Shown here: in pieces, positions 34,422-47,902 of the stretch
How the letters are laid out: each line of letters opens with the position of its first letter
Position numbering within the stretch: the first letter of the stretch is position 1
Made by a program: the position numbers and the translations under genes
Notes under the pieces: generated by a model
The model's database searches: none
Seen by the model: the letters and a program-made list of their open reading frames with translations, nothing else
What the model was told of the DNA's origin: nothing
Assembly: GCF_937616625.2 (NCBI RefSeq)
Contig: NC_065574.1
Span: 2,666,001 to 2,730,000, forward strand
Length of the DNA stretch: 64,000 nt
Direction of reading: 5' to 3'
Origin: Mercurialis annua
Lineage: Eukaryota; Streptophyta; Magnoliopsida; Malpighiales; Euphorbiaceae

Positions 34422-37400
34422 TCAATTGAAGCTGTTCGACATTGACCATGCTTTCCGGCACCTTACAGCTTCTTGTCGAACAACCCTCTTGGAATCATCC
34501 ACCGCTTTTGATATTGCTTGTAAAACCTGAAAAACAATAATACATTTCAGCAACTCATACATAGACAAAGGCGGAGGCGAGCATTAAAGCTAAGGTAGAT
34601 AAATGGGAGAGAGCATTCCAGGACAGGGCCACGGTTAAGCTAACCTGGTTTCTCACAGGGTAAATCCTTGTGTGAGGCAGCTCTGACATGGCAACAAGAC
34701 ATTGGACTGATGTCTCTCGAATAAGCTGAGAAGAATATCGACTATACGTATCAATCAAAAAATGCTAGAAATCTAAATAATAATGACAAACAATGGATAT
34801 AAGAAGCAGAAGCTGGAAGTAAAGTATTTATTTCACCGTCATATGAGGGTAGGGAATAAGTTCAATAAGGCATTTAATGACACTGTGAGCATGCTCTATC
34901 ACAGCTTCTTTTCCTGCTTCCATAAATCGATAGGAGGACATACGTTACTAAACCTGAGCACAAATCAAACTTAAATCCAACACTACCTCAATTCTATGGA
35001 AAATTCTTACCATTTTTATCCGTTAGTATCCCTGATAAGACCAGCAAGAGACCATACATGATATCTTTATCCATCACATCCTTGCTTAACAAGATTAGGG
35101 CATCCAGCAACATTGGAATCAACTGGAGAAAAGGTACCAGACTGCAATAAGTTTATGCTTGCTTCATCTGAATCTAACGTAACAGAAGTTCTAATCCCTA
35201 AGAAATGATAAAACGAACCTTCTTTGCATCATTCACAATAACACTGAGCGGAGTGTCAGATATAACATGGGCAAAGGCTCGGTACAGCATCGATCTGAAA
35301 TATCAACTCATTATTAATCACAAAACACTGAAACAAACTTCAGAGCATATGGATGGTTAAAATACTGATCTGACACTAGAAGTGAGTGACTACAATAAGA
35401 TATTGAAAAGAAACATGTGACGATTAGTGCCGAGCAGTGGCTTCTTTTGACTCGCAAAGTACTTTCTTTCAGCAATAACTTAACAACATTCGAAGCACAT
35501 AGAAGTTAACTTTTCATTAATGTAACAAAGATCCCTCCTCTTTGGCAAAAAAAAAAAAAAAAAACAGATCCCTCGCAAATAGTACGGACATAAAAGACAA
35601 TAAAAAATGCGATTATTTTGCACATCAGTAATCTTTAACTCAACAACAAAATAGAACAAGATAAACTCGAGAGAGAGAACATACCTCGAGAATGACGAAT
35701 TAGATTGAATTATCAAAGGGTGCAGGATGGGCATAATGGTAGAAAAAAACCGTTGCTTGTAAAGTGGTCGTACTATTGCATGATACTTGCGGTTCAAAGA
35801 AAGTTCTGAATCACTCATTAGAATTTGAAATGCATCTGCAGCAGATTTCGTTACAGATTGTTGCAGATCTTGCTTTCTACTGTTCTCTAGTGAGCCATTT
35901 TCTGGTAGCAAAGTACCAGTTTTACCATCAGACAGTAAACAGTTTAGAAAAACCATGGTTATGTCTTTAATCTTTTCATGACCACGCATAAGCAAGCCTT
36001 TCCCAATCCACGCCAGTCCGACAATGGCAGGAATTTGAAGCAATGCAAGGTTTGGAGCATCGAAGCATAAATTAGTGAGTGCCATCTCATCCCCATTGCT
36101 TGTCCAGGCAGATTTTGCAAAAGAACCATTGTCGAAAGAATAAAACAAATTTGTGCTATGTATTATAGCCATTGCATCATCAACTGTACAACCATCTGAA
36201 AAACTTGCACCGTTGGACTTAACATCCAATTTGTTAACCATGGAACCCAATGCTTGAGCAGCAGTAACATGGCCCTTAAGCAGAGCCATTATAAATAAAT
36301 TTAGTACTGTTCTCGTATTCGGAATCTGTGTTTTAGGACGCAATGCTATAATCACCGAAGCAAATAAAGAAAGAATCCATTCATCTCTACTGGAAAAGCT
36401 GTGCATTTCCTGATTATCTTTGAACCTTTCCAGCTGCACCGGATTGTCAGGCATGGACCCTTTCAGTGGTAATGAAGTACTTGATGAGAGTACACCATAA
36501 GCTTTACTAATTATTATGTTCTGGCTTTCCACTGAACAGCATGCAACAGCATCCTTTATAACTTTCATTATTGATTCGAGAAGCTTATCCTGATGATGGG
36601 ATAATAGTAGTTGTCACAACTTAAAGTAAAGAAGCTTTCACTTTAAACTAGAAATATTTCATACTCAGTCAGAGCTTATGGTGTAAATTAAAGAAAGGTT
36701 TTTCCCGAACACTAACGATGAAAATGAAAACTATGCGGGTGCTAAAAATCAGAACAATCAAGTATCAGCATTACTTACTTTTTCATGGCATGCAACAGAG
36801 AAGGTTGTGCAGTTTTCAATTTGGTTCCATAAGTTGACCACAAATTGCATCAGATTTTCCTCAAAACCTTCAGTTTTCTGGATCCTGAGACAATTGAAAT
36901 CAACTGGAGGTAAGTACGCTTAATCCTTCACTTTTGTCCCAATTTTGGGCCCCTCAGATGGAGAGAAACAAGAGAAAAAATATAAGAGGTCATCTAAATA
37001 ATTTCTCAATGAATAGATATATGGTAGGAATTGGTGAGGGTGATGGAGATTTGCAGCAAGACAGATTAGTCCAATCTGGATCTTCGTAAGATAGAAGATT
37101 TGCATATCTAAATACGAGGGAAAAAAATGAATTGACTACAATAAAAAAGAATACAAAATTTCCGTGGCTGCAACAGCTATATAGAGACACAAGTATTTCC
37201 ATCAACTTTTAAGCCCAGAAGAAAAAACAAGTTATAAACAACTAAAGTATCTACAAATAAATGATTGTGTGAATATGAAGGACGGAAGGCTATCTTCCAG
37301 CATCCTGACATGATAGGTAACTTAGATGTGCACGGACATCCATATATCTCTAAAAAACTTGGAAAGCGAGTTACGTGATGCAACATAATATAAACCATAT

Positions 37401-40400
37401 GCAGCAGCTATCAATATGCATGGCAATACAAAGGAACTTGAAAATTTTGGAGTGTATTGACTTTGCAGCTCAATTAACAGAGTAAGTGAGCATGTAATAA
37501 ATAGTAAAAAATTCAAGGTAGTTGATTACCATGGAAGCAACTCAACAGAATAACATTCCAAAAGCTGAAGTAAGATGTTTGATGACTCTACATTTCCTTT
37601 GACCTATCAAACAGAATAGGAGATTAGATATTTAAATTAGTCAGGAAAGGAGGGAATAAAACTAAGCATAGAAAAACTTAGAAAGTGTCCCCATAGCCAA
37701 GTTGGCGCCATTTTGAGTAAATCAATTAATAATGCTCAATAATTAGGTTGTCGACATATTCAATATGCAGAGCCACTTAAGAATATAAACCATCAAAGGA
37801 CTATGCAAAAAAGAGTTAAACTATCATCTTCTTTCAGTTAAACTATCATCTTCTTTAAGAGTGGACATTCCGGAGCTCTTGCAAGATTAACAGTTTATGA
37901 GAAAAGAATACAGAATAGATGTGTCATTCACCATACATACATAAACATCTGCTAGATTGGAATGGATAGCTTCTTCCAGCTCTAAAAAGAATTTCAGCAG
38001 ATATTTTTGCCCACTTGTGGCAATGCTAGAGATGGCGGTCTGTTTGAGTCGCCATGGCATGTTAAAATCAGCAGCTGACGCCAACAAAATCATCTTGCCA
38101 ACTATAATATCCATGTAGCTCGTTTGCCTATCAGATTCATTGCATCCATGAACAAACGAGCCAATTTGCACTAGTGCGTTCAAAGCCTGATTCCACAGCA
38201 ATGTCTTGTTGAAATTCATATTGATAATTGATAAGAGTTTCATCAAGATATTGTCAAATGTCAACTTTGATATAAGTGAAGAACCTCCAGGAAATGTTGC
38301 CAGAATCTGCAAACCTTTCACTGCATAGCAATTCAAAAGTTTAAGAGCAAAACAATCTAATAAATTCTAATGGTTGTTTCTTGTTTCAATCAGCAACTTT
38401 GCTTGACACTAAAAAAATGAAGGAATCTAGCATGAAAAGAATATCCAACTAGAGGATCTTAAAGATGGAAAATTTTAATTACTTAACTCTTGGCATATGA
38501 AGCAATTGTAGCAAGCGAGATTTAAACCACACAGAACCAATTAAATGCAGTGACGGGAATACTTGTGTCCAGCACAAATATGAAATGCATATTCACCGTC
38601 ATCATAATGACAGGGCATCAGTTGACAGGTATCTGTTGCAGCAGCTAATAGATGCGCATGCACATTGCACAGAGACATACTCCAAGACGTCTTACCTGTT
38701 CTTTACGACTCCAACTTTTTTTTAACTGATTTATGACTCCACTTAGATGACAAACGCAATTAGGAAAGGGAGACTAGTCATCATCTAGCTTAAGAAACTG
38801 CATTTCATAGTTCATTTACCGATGCAATTCATTATACTACGCTGATTTATCCAAAGAAAATCCATTTTTTTACATCAATTCTCATTTTCTACTGAGTGCA
38901 AAGAGTATTATTATTTCTGCATGGATATAGACAATGTTACTAGAACCCTTGAATTACATGCATGAAGACTTGGGGAGCAAATGAATTACAGTTTCAAGAC
39001 AACTTTCTTCGAGTCATCAAAAAGCATGCCTATAGAGGATTGGAATCTTAAGAGATCCAATATACATAATGAAGCAGCACACATACACATTAAAAACCCA
39101 CACCTCCAATGGTTATTATCAAACCAATAAGAAATGCATGCAAGTGTAGATGAACATACAAGCAAAGATGTGTACACATGGCACAATAAGTCTACAGCTG
39201 CAAAACAGATGGAACAGGAACACTAAAGTATTGGTTGCTTGCTTGCTGGATATATGGAAGTTAGCATCCAAAAATCCTTGTTTGTTTATTGTGAAAGATA
39301 TTTACCTCCAAGATATATATCTACATTCCGAGTAGGTCCTTTGGTGCAAGATGCCAAAACAGAACTGAAGGTTTCAGTTAAAGAAGTAGAATAGTGCTGA
39401 AGCAAACGACACCATGTCTCATTTGAAGATAGACATTCTGATGCGAGATTCTCAGAACTTGCAGTCAAGTCTCTGCATGCTCCAAGAAGTTTGATGCATA
39501 GATAAGAAGATCCATAATCAAATTGACCGGCTTTTGAAACTTTGCCATTAGACTGGAAATTTCTGGATGTGTTTTCAACTGAAATATCCAGAGCCTCCAT
39601 CAAGTCGAGGAAGAATTTTTTAAATACTGTATTGCAGGAAGAAACAGAAGTTTTTGCACAAACACAAACGACACGACCAACCATGTGCAATTTCTGTTTG
39701 CTTTGCGGGGAAAGTAAATTGTAACTCTTAAAACTAGAGATGGTCTTGAAAACCATGTTTACATCTTCATCACTAATAATCATACTTAGGAACAAATCTC
39801 CATTTTGTACTATAAGTTTCTCCAATAGTGATAGAGCTTCGGTTGCTACTTCATTCTTATGAGAATCTGGATCTATTATTGATGCCGCGTCTGAGGATAC
39901 CATATACTCTTCTCCTGAACTGCATATTTCATCTTTCAATAAAGACCAAATAGCTCGAGCATGTTTTGCTGTTCTATCAACTCCAAACTTCAATGTGCAG
40001 TAGCCCAGATATTTCAAAGAATCAACCTGCGAGTGCACAAAATTGCCATTTATCTTGCTTAAAGTTAAAAAGGCATAATCATTTGGCAAACAAGTGATTC
40101 TAGCTGCATTAATATAGTATAATTGCAAAATACGGATAGTATTTACCTTTGCAGATGGCAAGGAGGAGGAAAGCTTCTCAAGAAGCAAAGGCATAGCAAA
40201 TGGCTCAAAAAGAGGTGTAGAAGAAAAGGCGAGCTGCGAACCCAAAAATAAAAGAAACATGTTCAAGCTATTAGATAGTTAAAAGAAAAGTCGCCTGATG
40301 TACCGAACCCGTCTACAATTTTAAAAACAAGTGTATGATGATTAAATCAACATTTTAACAGTCAAGATATCTTAATCATCAAACCACATTTATATCCAGC

Positions 40401-43400
40401 TTTTATCTGAAAATCTTTCTCAGAATTCCCTCATATATATAAGTTTCATGAAAATAATTAGAAATTAATAAGTAAGAAACCATTTTTCATATCCCGTATA
40501 TCTTTAGCTAACATCAGAATTGCATCATCTTCTAAGAACATAACATATAAGGTTTAAACCTATGACACCACATATTCAATCATAACCTAGTACACCCCTC
40601 AAAATTGAGCAAAGCAAGAATTATGTTATTTACCCAATTTTAACATCAGAAAAAAAGAAGTTACACAGAAATCATATGTTCCCAGCAATCCTTGCACAAA
40701 ACATTAACATAAGTATTGAAAGATGTAATATGGAAAACACTGTAACAAGGTTTAACTCTAAGGTGATATAATACATAAAAATTGATGCAAAACAAAGTAC
40801 ATTTGTAGCAACACTTCAACTAAATCGCCAAACGAAAAACATATGAAGGACTAAACATTTACAGAAACCACCAAAGAAACTCTAAAATGCAGCCAAAAAG
40901 TGCACTAGGATGCTTTTACATTAATATCCTATACAGTAGCAAGAACTTCAGAGACATTAAAACATACCATTAATGCCCTTGATAGGTCATCCCTTTTCAC
41001 ATCAATATCTTCAGAGTTTGGCTGAAAAATGTATATAGGGAATCAATTGACATGGAGACAATATTGAAACAGCAGTGCACATGTAAAATAATGAGAAATT
41101 AATGATTCTAGCCTAAAAGGTGAATAATCATCACACTGACTAGTAACAGGGGAACTAGAAGGCCACAATTTGTAAGAATGCTAGCAGGTTATACCACAAC
41201 AAAAGAAAAGTTTAAAGTCTTTTTACTTTTTCTCCCTCATCTTTGGGATTATTTCTCACATGAGACTCTAACCTACCAATAAGGATAGATTAAAATTATG
41301 AAAACAAAGCAGATCATCTAAGAAATAATTAGGACTTGATCAAGTATCACTCGTCACTGACAAGAGAATGATTAAAACATGAGACTTGAAATTACTCCCC
41401 CGTCCCAAATTGAAAGGCAGTTTAGGACGAACACAAGAATTAAGATATTTAGTATATCTAGATAAAATGAGTTAATTTATAAACAAATACCAAGCTTACC
41501 CTTATTTAATGTAGTAGTAACTTTTAATCTTTAATTTGGGATAATAAAAATAAAAATAGTGCCTATTAACTTAGGGCAGAGGAAGTAGTAAATATGAAAT
41601 ATCATTCTAATAAGTAATGACCAAATAAATGTAATTTCTTTTCACAATAAATATCGTAATAAAATCTAGACAATTGCACCAGTGAATACAATGTAAAGAG
41701 TACTTAAAGGAACAGGACAAACTAAAAGCTTACATGTGTAAAATGAATGGGAAAATAACAGCCCAAAATGGCAAAAAGGTCACCAACAAAATTTGAAATT
41801 GGACCACAAGGATCTAGAAACAGTTTCCCCAACATCTCCACAATGTGAAACGTCAGCATCAGGCATTGGGGGTCTTTTTCTCCGTCAATAGCTTCACAAA
41901 TTCCATAAATAAGGTCCTCACCCTAAGCATTATTTTAAAAAAAAATTGATCAACATCAACATATAAGGAGGATATAAAATGGAGAAGCATCAGATAAAAA
42001 TTGACAAGAATTGAGAAGAACAAAGAAATTGGAAAAAGAAAAACAAATAGGCTCAACTGACATGTATAGAGCACTTAGTCAAGCACTATCTCGGCAGAAA
42101 TTCTAAATTCTAGAATTCGAGAAGACACTGAATACTAACAAACAAGAGACAAGGCTACTTTGTACAATAGTATTTCCAAGTCAACTATGTCAAAATCTCA
42201 TTATACTCCAAATTTGAAAAACCAACAAAAAAACTTACATTCACATTGTGTATATGTAGAAAGAGAACTTTAGAGCATTTTGGAATTAATATTGATCTGA
42301 TCCAGAGGTATTTTAACATATATTATCCAGCCATATAAGTTTGTTTCATGGATATTCTATAGAACACATCCTGCATAGTTGTTCTGCACAGCCTTAAGGT
42401 GCTACAAAGATGTCATGTTGAACTCTGACCAAAATCATAAGTTCCAGTTACTAAGGATTTTCCTTAATACACTTCAAACCACTAAAGAGTGTTGTGATAA
42501 ATGGCAAAGGTTCAGGACACAAATAGAAATACAATCTCCCTCTTGCATACAGGGGCGGACCCAGCCCTTTAGGGTGAAGTGGCGTCCGCCCCCGCAAACT
42601 TTTAAAAAAGAACAATTTAGTACCTCAACTTTTTTTTTAAATATAGTTATTATAAATTTTACCAACATTCTAACTATTTAGTTGAGTATATATACATATA
42701 TATATATATGTATCATGGTTTGGTATATATTATTTTTTATATATATTTTTATTTCTATTATAATTAGTTATATTTTCTATGATAATTTTTTCCTGCCCCC
42801 CCATTTTAAATTTCCTAGTTCCGCCCCTGCTTGCATACATGTGATATTAATTCCATCATGTAAGAAAGCATGCAAATACTGAACAAACAGAATCCAATCA
42901 CTTGAAAATATCAATTGAAAAGAATCAAGAGTCAGAGCTATACCAGGGAATTGACTGTGTCAGGATACTGTTCTAGTACGCATTCTAAAAGTTCAAAGCA
43001 CAGCTGCAAGAAAATACATTAATAAAGTACAACAGCTGAAATCCAAGAAATTGCACAAAAAAATTCTAAAGAATAATGTTCTCCTAACGAACATCTTTCT
43101 TTCAACTAAAATTAAGCATTAAACATACCTTCCTATCATGCTGTGCTAAGGATTGCACCTGCAAAACCTTGAAAAAACACTCTGCAATCGATTTCGCATC
43201 ATTGCCAGTGATACCATTACTTTTCTTCTTTATAAGTGCCAGACAACCGACAAGTGCTCCACGTAAAGCTCTCCAATCTGCCTGATCAAATGCAATATCA
43301 TCTATATAATCTTGATGCAATTTAATAAACAATGAAAAGTAGATCACCGAGATAAAGTATACATTAGACAGTATTTCATTTTATTCAGTCTAAGCTATGT

Positions 43401-44490
43401 TCTCGATCTAGAAAAGGGAAACGTAAGAGGTCACAATCTTCAAATATTCTGATTGATAAATTTCGGAACTGAAGGTGCATGTCCTTACGAACTATGCACA
43501 GGAAATGATTATTATAAAACAAATTGTACAGTTATTAAAATAGGATATTGAGTATTGTCCTGAAGTACATGATTACAATACAAATAGAGTAATAAAAATG
43601 GAATTAAGGAACTAAAAATAATAAATGATAATCATTAATAAGTTCTAGAGCTTAATAAAATTCATAGATTATTCCGAAGTACAGCCTCTATTTTCCAAAT
43701 TATAATTCTAAGAAAAAAAAAGCCAGACTCACCAATCGCTCTGTGAAGAATCTTATCAAGCTACGAGTAGTCGCGGTGTCTAATGGCTTTGATGAAAGAC
43801 GTGTAAGAGCTTCTCCAAGTAGAAGAATACCTTAGAAAAAAAAAACACAAAAGCTTTTCAAATCAAGATTCTTCATTTTCCATAATTTAGTAAATAGCTG
43901 AATTTTAATATCGAAAACCCAAAATGATCACAAAACCGAGACATCATAGATGATCAACTTTAAGTCGGCAATGATTTTTATGTTAGCTCATTTAAAAAAC
44001 CTACCAGCAACATCCAGTTTAAATCAGTTTAAGGTTCCAAGAGTTACCTCTTGCACGTATTATGTCATCTGTTGTAGTCAAATACATCTCCAGTACCTTA
44101 ACCTAAGATTTCCGAATGACAATAACGTAAATTACATAAAAATTTAATCACACAAGTTATTTAAAATAGTGCTAAAGTACTACCAATGATTCTACAGTCA
44201 CTGCGTCATTCTTCAGAAGCAACACAATTGCGTCCAAACTTGCAGCCTGTATTCATACACAAATTGAAGTTAACCAGTTCAATTTTTTAAAATGCAAACT
44301 AGACAATGTAGCAACATTAATGCTCAATTCAATAAAACCTACTCATATTTTAAGTAAATTAAAAAGTGCTAACCGCTACTTAGAAAGTAAATTAATAGCG
44401 AGTTACCGAAGTATTTACCTGCTGAGTGAGAGAGCGAGTTGAGTCCACGTACGACTCGATATGCTGACTCAGCTGAGTTGATTCTGCCAT
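34422..44490 (-). CDS. MMS19: MMS19/MET18 HEAT-repeat protein, Fe-S cluster targeting
   Basis: Nineteen minus-strand exons: 44419-44490, 44184-44246, 44048-44102, 43733-43830, 43129-43281, 42944-43003, 41734-41922, 40968-41021, 40147-40233, 39306-40026, 37941-38320, 37530-37603, 36779-36884, 35685-36589, 35219-35294, 35011-35122, 34837-34913, 34645-34725 and 34422-34526. Every junction is in phase, giving 1155 residues (Arabidopsis MET18/At5g48120 is of similar length). The N-terminal MMS19 block (GILLLGEALTRLS, LLECVLEQYPDTVNSLGEDL) and the C-terminal HEAT block (RETSVQCLVAMSELPHTRIY, DDSKRVVRQEAVRCRKAW) are clear. MMS19 forms the cytosolic CIA targeting complex with CIA1 and AE7. It delivers iron-sulfur clusters to DNA polymerases, helicases such as XPD, and DNA glycosylases including ROS1. 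Intron 6 (41923-42943 lies between exons 6 and 7) holds a hAT MITE. The acceptor at 34913 has an alternative three bases upstream. Confidence 0.94.
35529..35574. mobile_element. A18 insertion with 9-bp flanking repeat (MMS19 intron)
   Basis: AGATCCCTC at 35529-35537 and 35566-35574 encloses a block ending CTTTGGC followed by 18 A. On the reverse strand this reads poly-T then GCCAAAG, matching the GCC-AAA found at 18256-18261. The short duplication makes it weaker than the others. Confidence 0.35.
42550..42829. mobile_element. 280-bp hAT-type MITE in an MMS19 intron
   Basis: Perfect 10-bp termini CAGGGGCGGA and TCCGCCCCTG are flanked by the perfect 8-bp duplication CTTGCATA (42542-42549 and 42830-42837). 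An 8-bp duplication and CAGGGG-type ends are standard for hAT elements. The inside is AT-rich, with a TATATA core and no coding capacity. It lies between exons at 41922 and 42944, away from the splice sites. Confidence 0.9.
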
Positions 44491-44802
44491 TGTTCGTGTG
44501 AATTAGGTGCAGTGTTAGGGTTTTAGGAGTTTCCAGAGAGTTAAGGACACTGTTCTAAGTTTAGCAGGCAGAGAAATGACAAAAAAGTCTTTGAATTTAT
44601 AATTTAAGCCTTAATACTTTTGTTATTTGTAATTATTCCCCCCCTCGTCTTCACTTTTATCCTTTCAATTTTCAATAATTTTACTTTGACACCATAATGA
44701 TTATGAATTATGACTATGGCTTTGGCAAAAAAATTTGATTATGGAACTTAAACATATGTTTTGGGATTTAAGTAACAATTTGCTCTCTTGTAAGCAACAG
44801 TC

Positions 44803-45034
44803 AATTAATATGTAAATTAATTTTATGAACAAATCAATCATTAACTTGCTGATTATGAGCAATTAGTCTCATTTTGATAAATTAGCTTATAAGTTGGGGA
44901 GCAAATTATCGATTGAGGAAATAATAGCTTACATGTTTATGGGGCTAATTGCTAAAATTGAACTAATTGCCCACAGACCCCATAATCAGCAAGTTTGTAA
45001 CTGATTTGTCATAAAATTAATTTATATGTTAATT
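44803..45034. mobile_element. 232-bp foldback (hairpin) element
   Basis: The left arm (44803-44858) and right arm (44981-45034) are inverted copies with a few gaps. Both contain AAATTAATTTTATG and CTTGCTGATTATG, or their complements. The similarity continues inward through GCAATTAGT, so most of the element could pair. Target duplications were not found, so the class is uncertain. Confidence 0.6.
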
Positions 45035-45051
45035 GCTCATTAAATACTGCC

Positions 45052-45092
45052 ATATCACAAATTTCTATAACAAAAAAAAATATCACAAATTT
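45052..45092. mobile_element. A-tract micro-insertion with perfect 13-bp duplication
   Basis: ATATCACAAATTT at 45052-45064 and 45080-45092 flanks CTATAACAAAAAAAA. It has the same architecture as the T-tract cases, in the opposite orientation. Confidence 0.5.
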
Positions 45093-45615
45093 TAAAATAT
45101 ATTGAAAAATTAAACCATTATAGAAACGTCACAGTTTACATATCAAACAATTCAATTATCTCAAATTGCAACTATGAAATTATTTATTAATCCATGATTA
45201 AATTTAATAATTTATGTCATTAATTGAAAAATAACAATCTACCTAAGAAATTATTTTATGTATTGATTTTTTTTTATCATATAGTAACTATTAATAAATT
45301 TGAAAATATTTTCTAATATTAATATAATAAATCAACATACTCTTATTTTCATTATAATAAAATTAAAATTAATTTTGAAAAATATAATTATCATAAAGAC
45401 TATGATAAATTCAAATCATTCAAAGCATAACCAACATAATGCAAAATACAAATGGATGGAGAAACAAGATATAAACTTCCAGTCAGGACATGAATTTATG
45501 AACAATGCAGAATACAAATGCTGATCTGAATAAGTAATACAAGACATAAAGGCAATAGCATACAGCAGAATTTGCAAATGAAAATTCTCTAAACATCAAC
45601 AAGAGTTAATGTTTG

Positions 45616-47902
45616 TCATCTCAAATTATCATCCACACAATGTTCTTCCTCATCACAAGAAACTTCATCAAGCATGTCTAGAAAGCCTTTCCGTGCAGTT
45701 TTTTGTAATGCATTGACATTTAGACGAGCCCCGTAACTTGTAGCTGCATCAAATCTCGTCCATAGCTCCTTTTTCAGAGTATTCTCGCCTGCACGCTTCC
45801 CTGTCTGCATTATGCTTTCAGGTTCTTTCCACATTGGGGTGTTTTCAACTGATTTTAACCTGGCACCTATCGGTCCTGCTGCAAGCAGAAACTTCAAAAT
45901 GTTATATTATGCAAAGTAATGGCGGATTCAGGATTCTCGCTCAGAGACTTTTTGCTTAGTGGAACGACATTAAATCAAAAAACTTATCAGTTGCAGGGAT
46001 CGGAGAAGTGATCCAGACAACTGGACTACTCTGAGTTCTATGGCCGCGGAGGGGGAGGCTGCCCACCCCTTCCTCTGCCCCTGCATGCAAGTTATGGACA
46101 AGAACATACAATTAAAAAGGCTTAATAACAACCACCTTGATGATTGTCCTCATTTGATGAGCTTGAGTTTGTTTGCTGATTCAAGTCAGGAGCACGGACT
46201 GGAAAGTGGGAGTCAATAGCAGCAGCAGCCAATGATTTGCCATCTGGTGGCTCCATCAGAATACATGTTTTAGGAGGTGAAAAAAGCCAATCAGGGGATG
46301 CTTCTAAGTCTTGCTTTCCTGCTTTGGATTTGCAGGCCTGTTGCAACCCCAAAAGCTCTGGATACTTCAAAGCCAGATCCTCCGATTCACTGTCAGAAGA
46401 GGATTCAGATATCTTTGAAAGCAATCCAATTGGGAAAGGAGTAGCCTTCCGAAACATGGATTTGCCTTCGTGAGTAGAATCAGAAAACGGTTCAAGCAAA
46501 ACACACGATCTTGGAGGGGACATCTTCAAGCAAGGAGTCATAACAAGCATAGAGTGATCTTTTATGGTAAAGGCAGGAGAATCAGGAGTGCTTTTGGCTT
46601 CAGTCACAACCGAATCAGAAGGCCTGACTGGAACTAGCTTTGTAGTTACACCTTGAAGCAAATCATCATTTATATCCTCCGACAATGATTGAAATGATTG
46701 TAATTCAACAACAGGATGACTCGAAGTCCCTTCCAACACTGATTTGGACAAGTCCGTGCGTTTAGAAGAGAACGTTTTCGACATAGGAAGAGGAGTAAGC
46801 AAAAAGAATTGTCTGCCTCTATCAATATCACAGCCAGCTTTCCAAGAAACAAGCGGAGAAGGAGAAATCATTGAAATCCTCCCAGTTTGTTCAGGACTTT
46901 GAACCTCAAATTTTTCATCTTCATTTACAGCAGAAACAGCATTATGATTTGTCAAACACTTCTCCCCAAACCGATTCTCAGTCTCGGGAGACTGGCTCTT
47001 ATTAGAGAGTGCCTTTCGAAATCTGGGAACCCATGGCTGCAAAATTTAGTATGTAATAATATCATCAAGTAAACTCATGAAACTTAAAAAAACTAAAAGA
47101 AAAGGAAATTTACATGAACTACCTTTAAAGATGTAAGCATATCAGACAAGAATTGACAAAATGACTCAATTTCTCTCTTCCCTTGTTGGTTTATGGACTT
47201 CAAATCAAATGCTTGCGCAACAAGTTCATCAATCTGTCAGTCAAATCCATATAATATGAATTATATACAATACTGAAATTAAAAAAACTTAATTCAAATG
47301 CACACGCCCAATTTTATTTCAGCAATCAAGAAAATTAAAGATTTCTTTTCGTAACGCTCTTCATAACTAGGAGTATTTAGTACACGCACGTCATTTTTAC
47401 ATCAAGTCAATCAGTGTTTACAAACTTTTTTTATTTATTTTTGGGTCATTATGTATCCTAACTCACAAATGGCCTGATACAATACAATTATTCCGTAACT
47501 GGATACATCAAAAGTAAATTAATAAAACATTACAAAAATACTATTAAAACAGGTAATCTACTTAAAATCCTACATAACACACAATTAATCAATTGAAACT
47601 CCACAACAAACAAAAATTAGCCAAAAAAACAGCAAAAATTGTTGAACCTGACGAGTAAGAGATGAGAGATCGGATTGAGCAAGCAAGAGACGATCTAAAT
47701 AATCTTCGTCTTCTTGTTTTGGCTGTTTTTGTTGCTGCTGCTGCTTCATAGTGGAAACAGTTAGTGATTTCTGTGGAACGCTAATTGATTTGGAGAACTT
47801 TCCGCCATTGTTGGTGGTGGTGTTAGACTGACTGTTTTTATTGTTTGGTAAATCCCTCAGTGGTCTCCTCGCCGATTTTGCTTTCGCTTCGTTTCTCACC
47901 AT
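45616..47902 (-). CDS. Unrecognised plant protein with SPP(R/K)xCxLxEP motifs
   Basis: Four minus-strand exons (47648-47902, 47123-47233, 46136-47036, 45616-45878) join in phase to 509 residues. I do not recognise the family. The first 60 residues are basic with a polyglutamine run (residues 54-58). A short region (about 66-122) of alternating hydrophobic residues, LDRLLLAQSDLSSLTRQIDE, extending into exon 2, looks like a coiled coil. The long exon 3 is Ser/Pro-rich and probably disordered. It contains two copies of a motif, SPPRSCVLLEP (about 290) and SPPKTCILMEPP (about 375), plus an acidic DSESED patch. The C-terminal exon has an ordered-looking block (KKELWTRFDAATSYGARLN) and an acidic end. 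It has no signal peptide or membrane segment, so a nuclear or cytoplasmic role is likely. The repeated motif resembles a docking motif, which is inference. The start is the only Met before the Lys/Arg-rich N-terminus. Confidence 0.75.

Larger units (their letters stand above)
44491..45615. other. MMS19 promoter and spacer with foldback and micro-insertion
   Basis: The first 150 bases upstream of the MMS19 ATG look like leader and core promoter. From 44600 on the sequence is AT-rich. It holds the foldback element at 44803-45034 and a poly-A micro-insertion at 45052-45092. The rest (45100-45615) is 3' flank of the unrecognised gene. Confidence 0.45.

Noticed and set aside
45900..46110. Possible hAT remnant in intron 3 of the unrecognised gene
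   Set aside because: GGCGGATTCAGG on the left and CTGCCCCTG on the right resemble hAT ends, but the termini do not match each other and the flanking ATGCAA repeat is too short.
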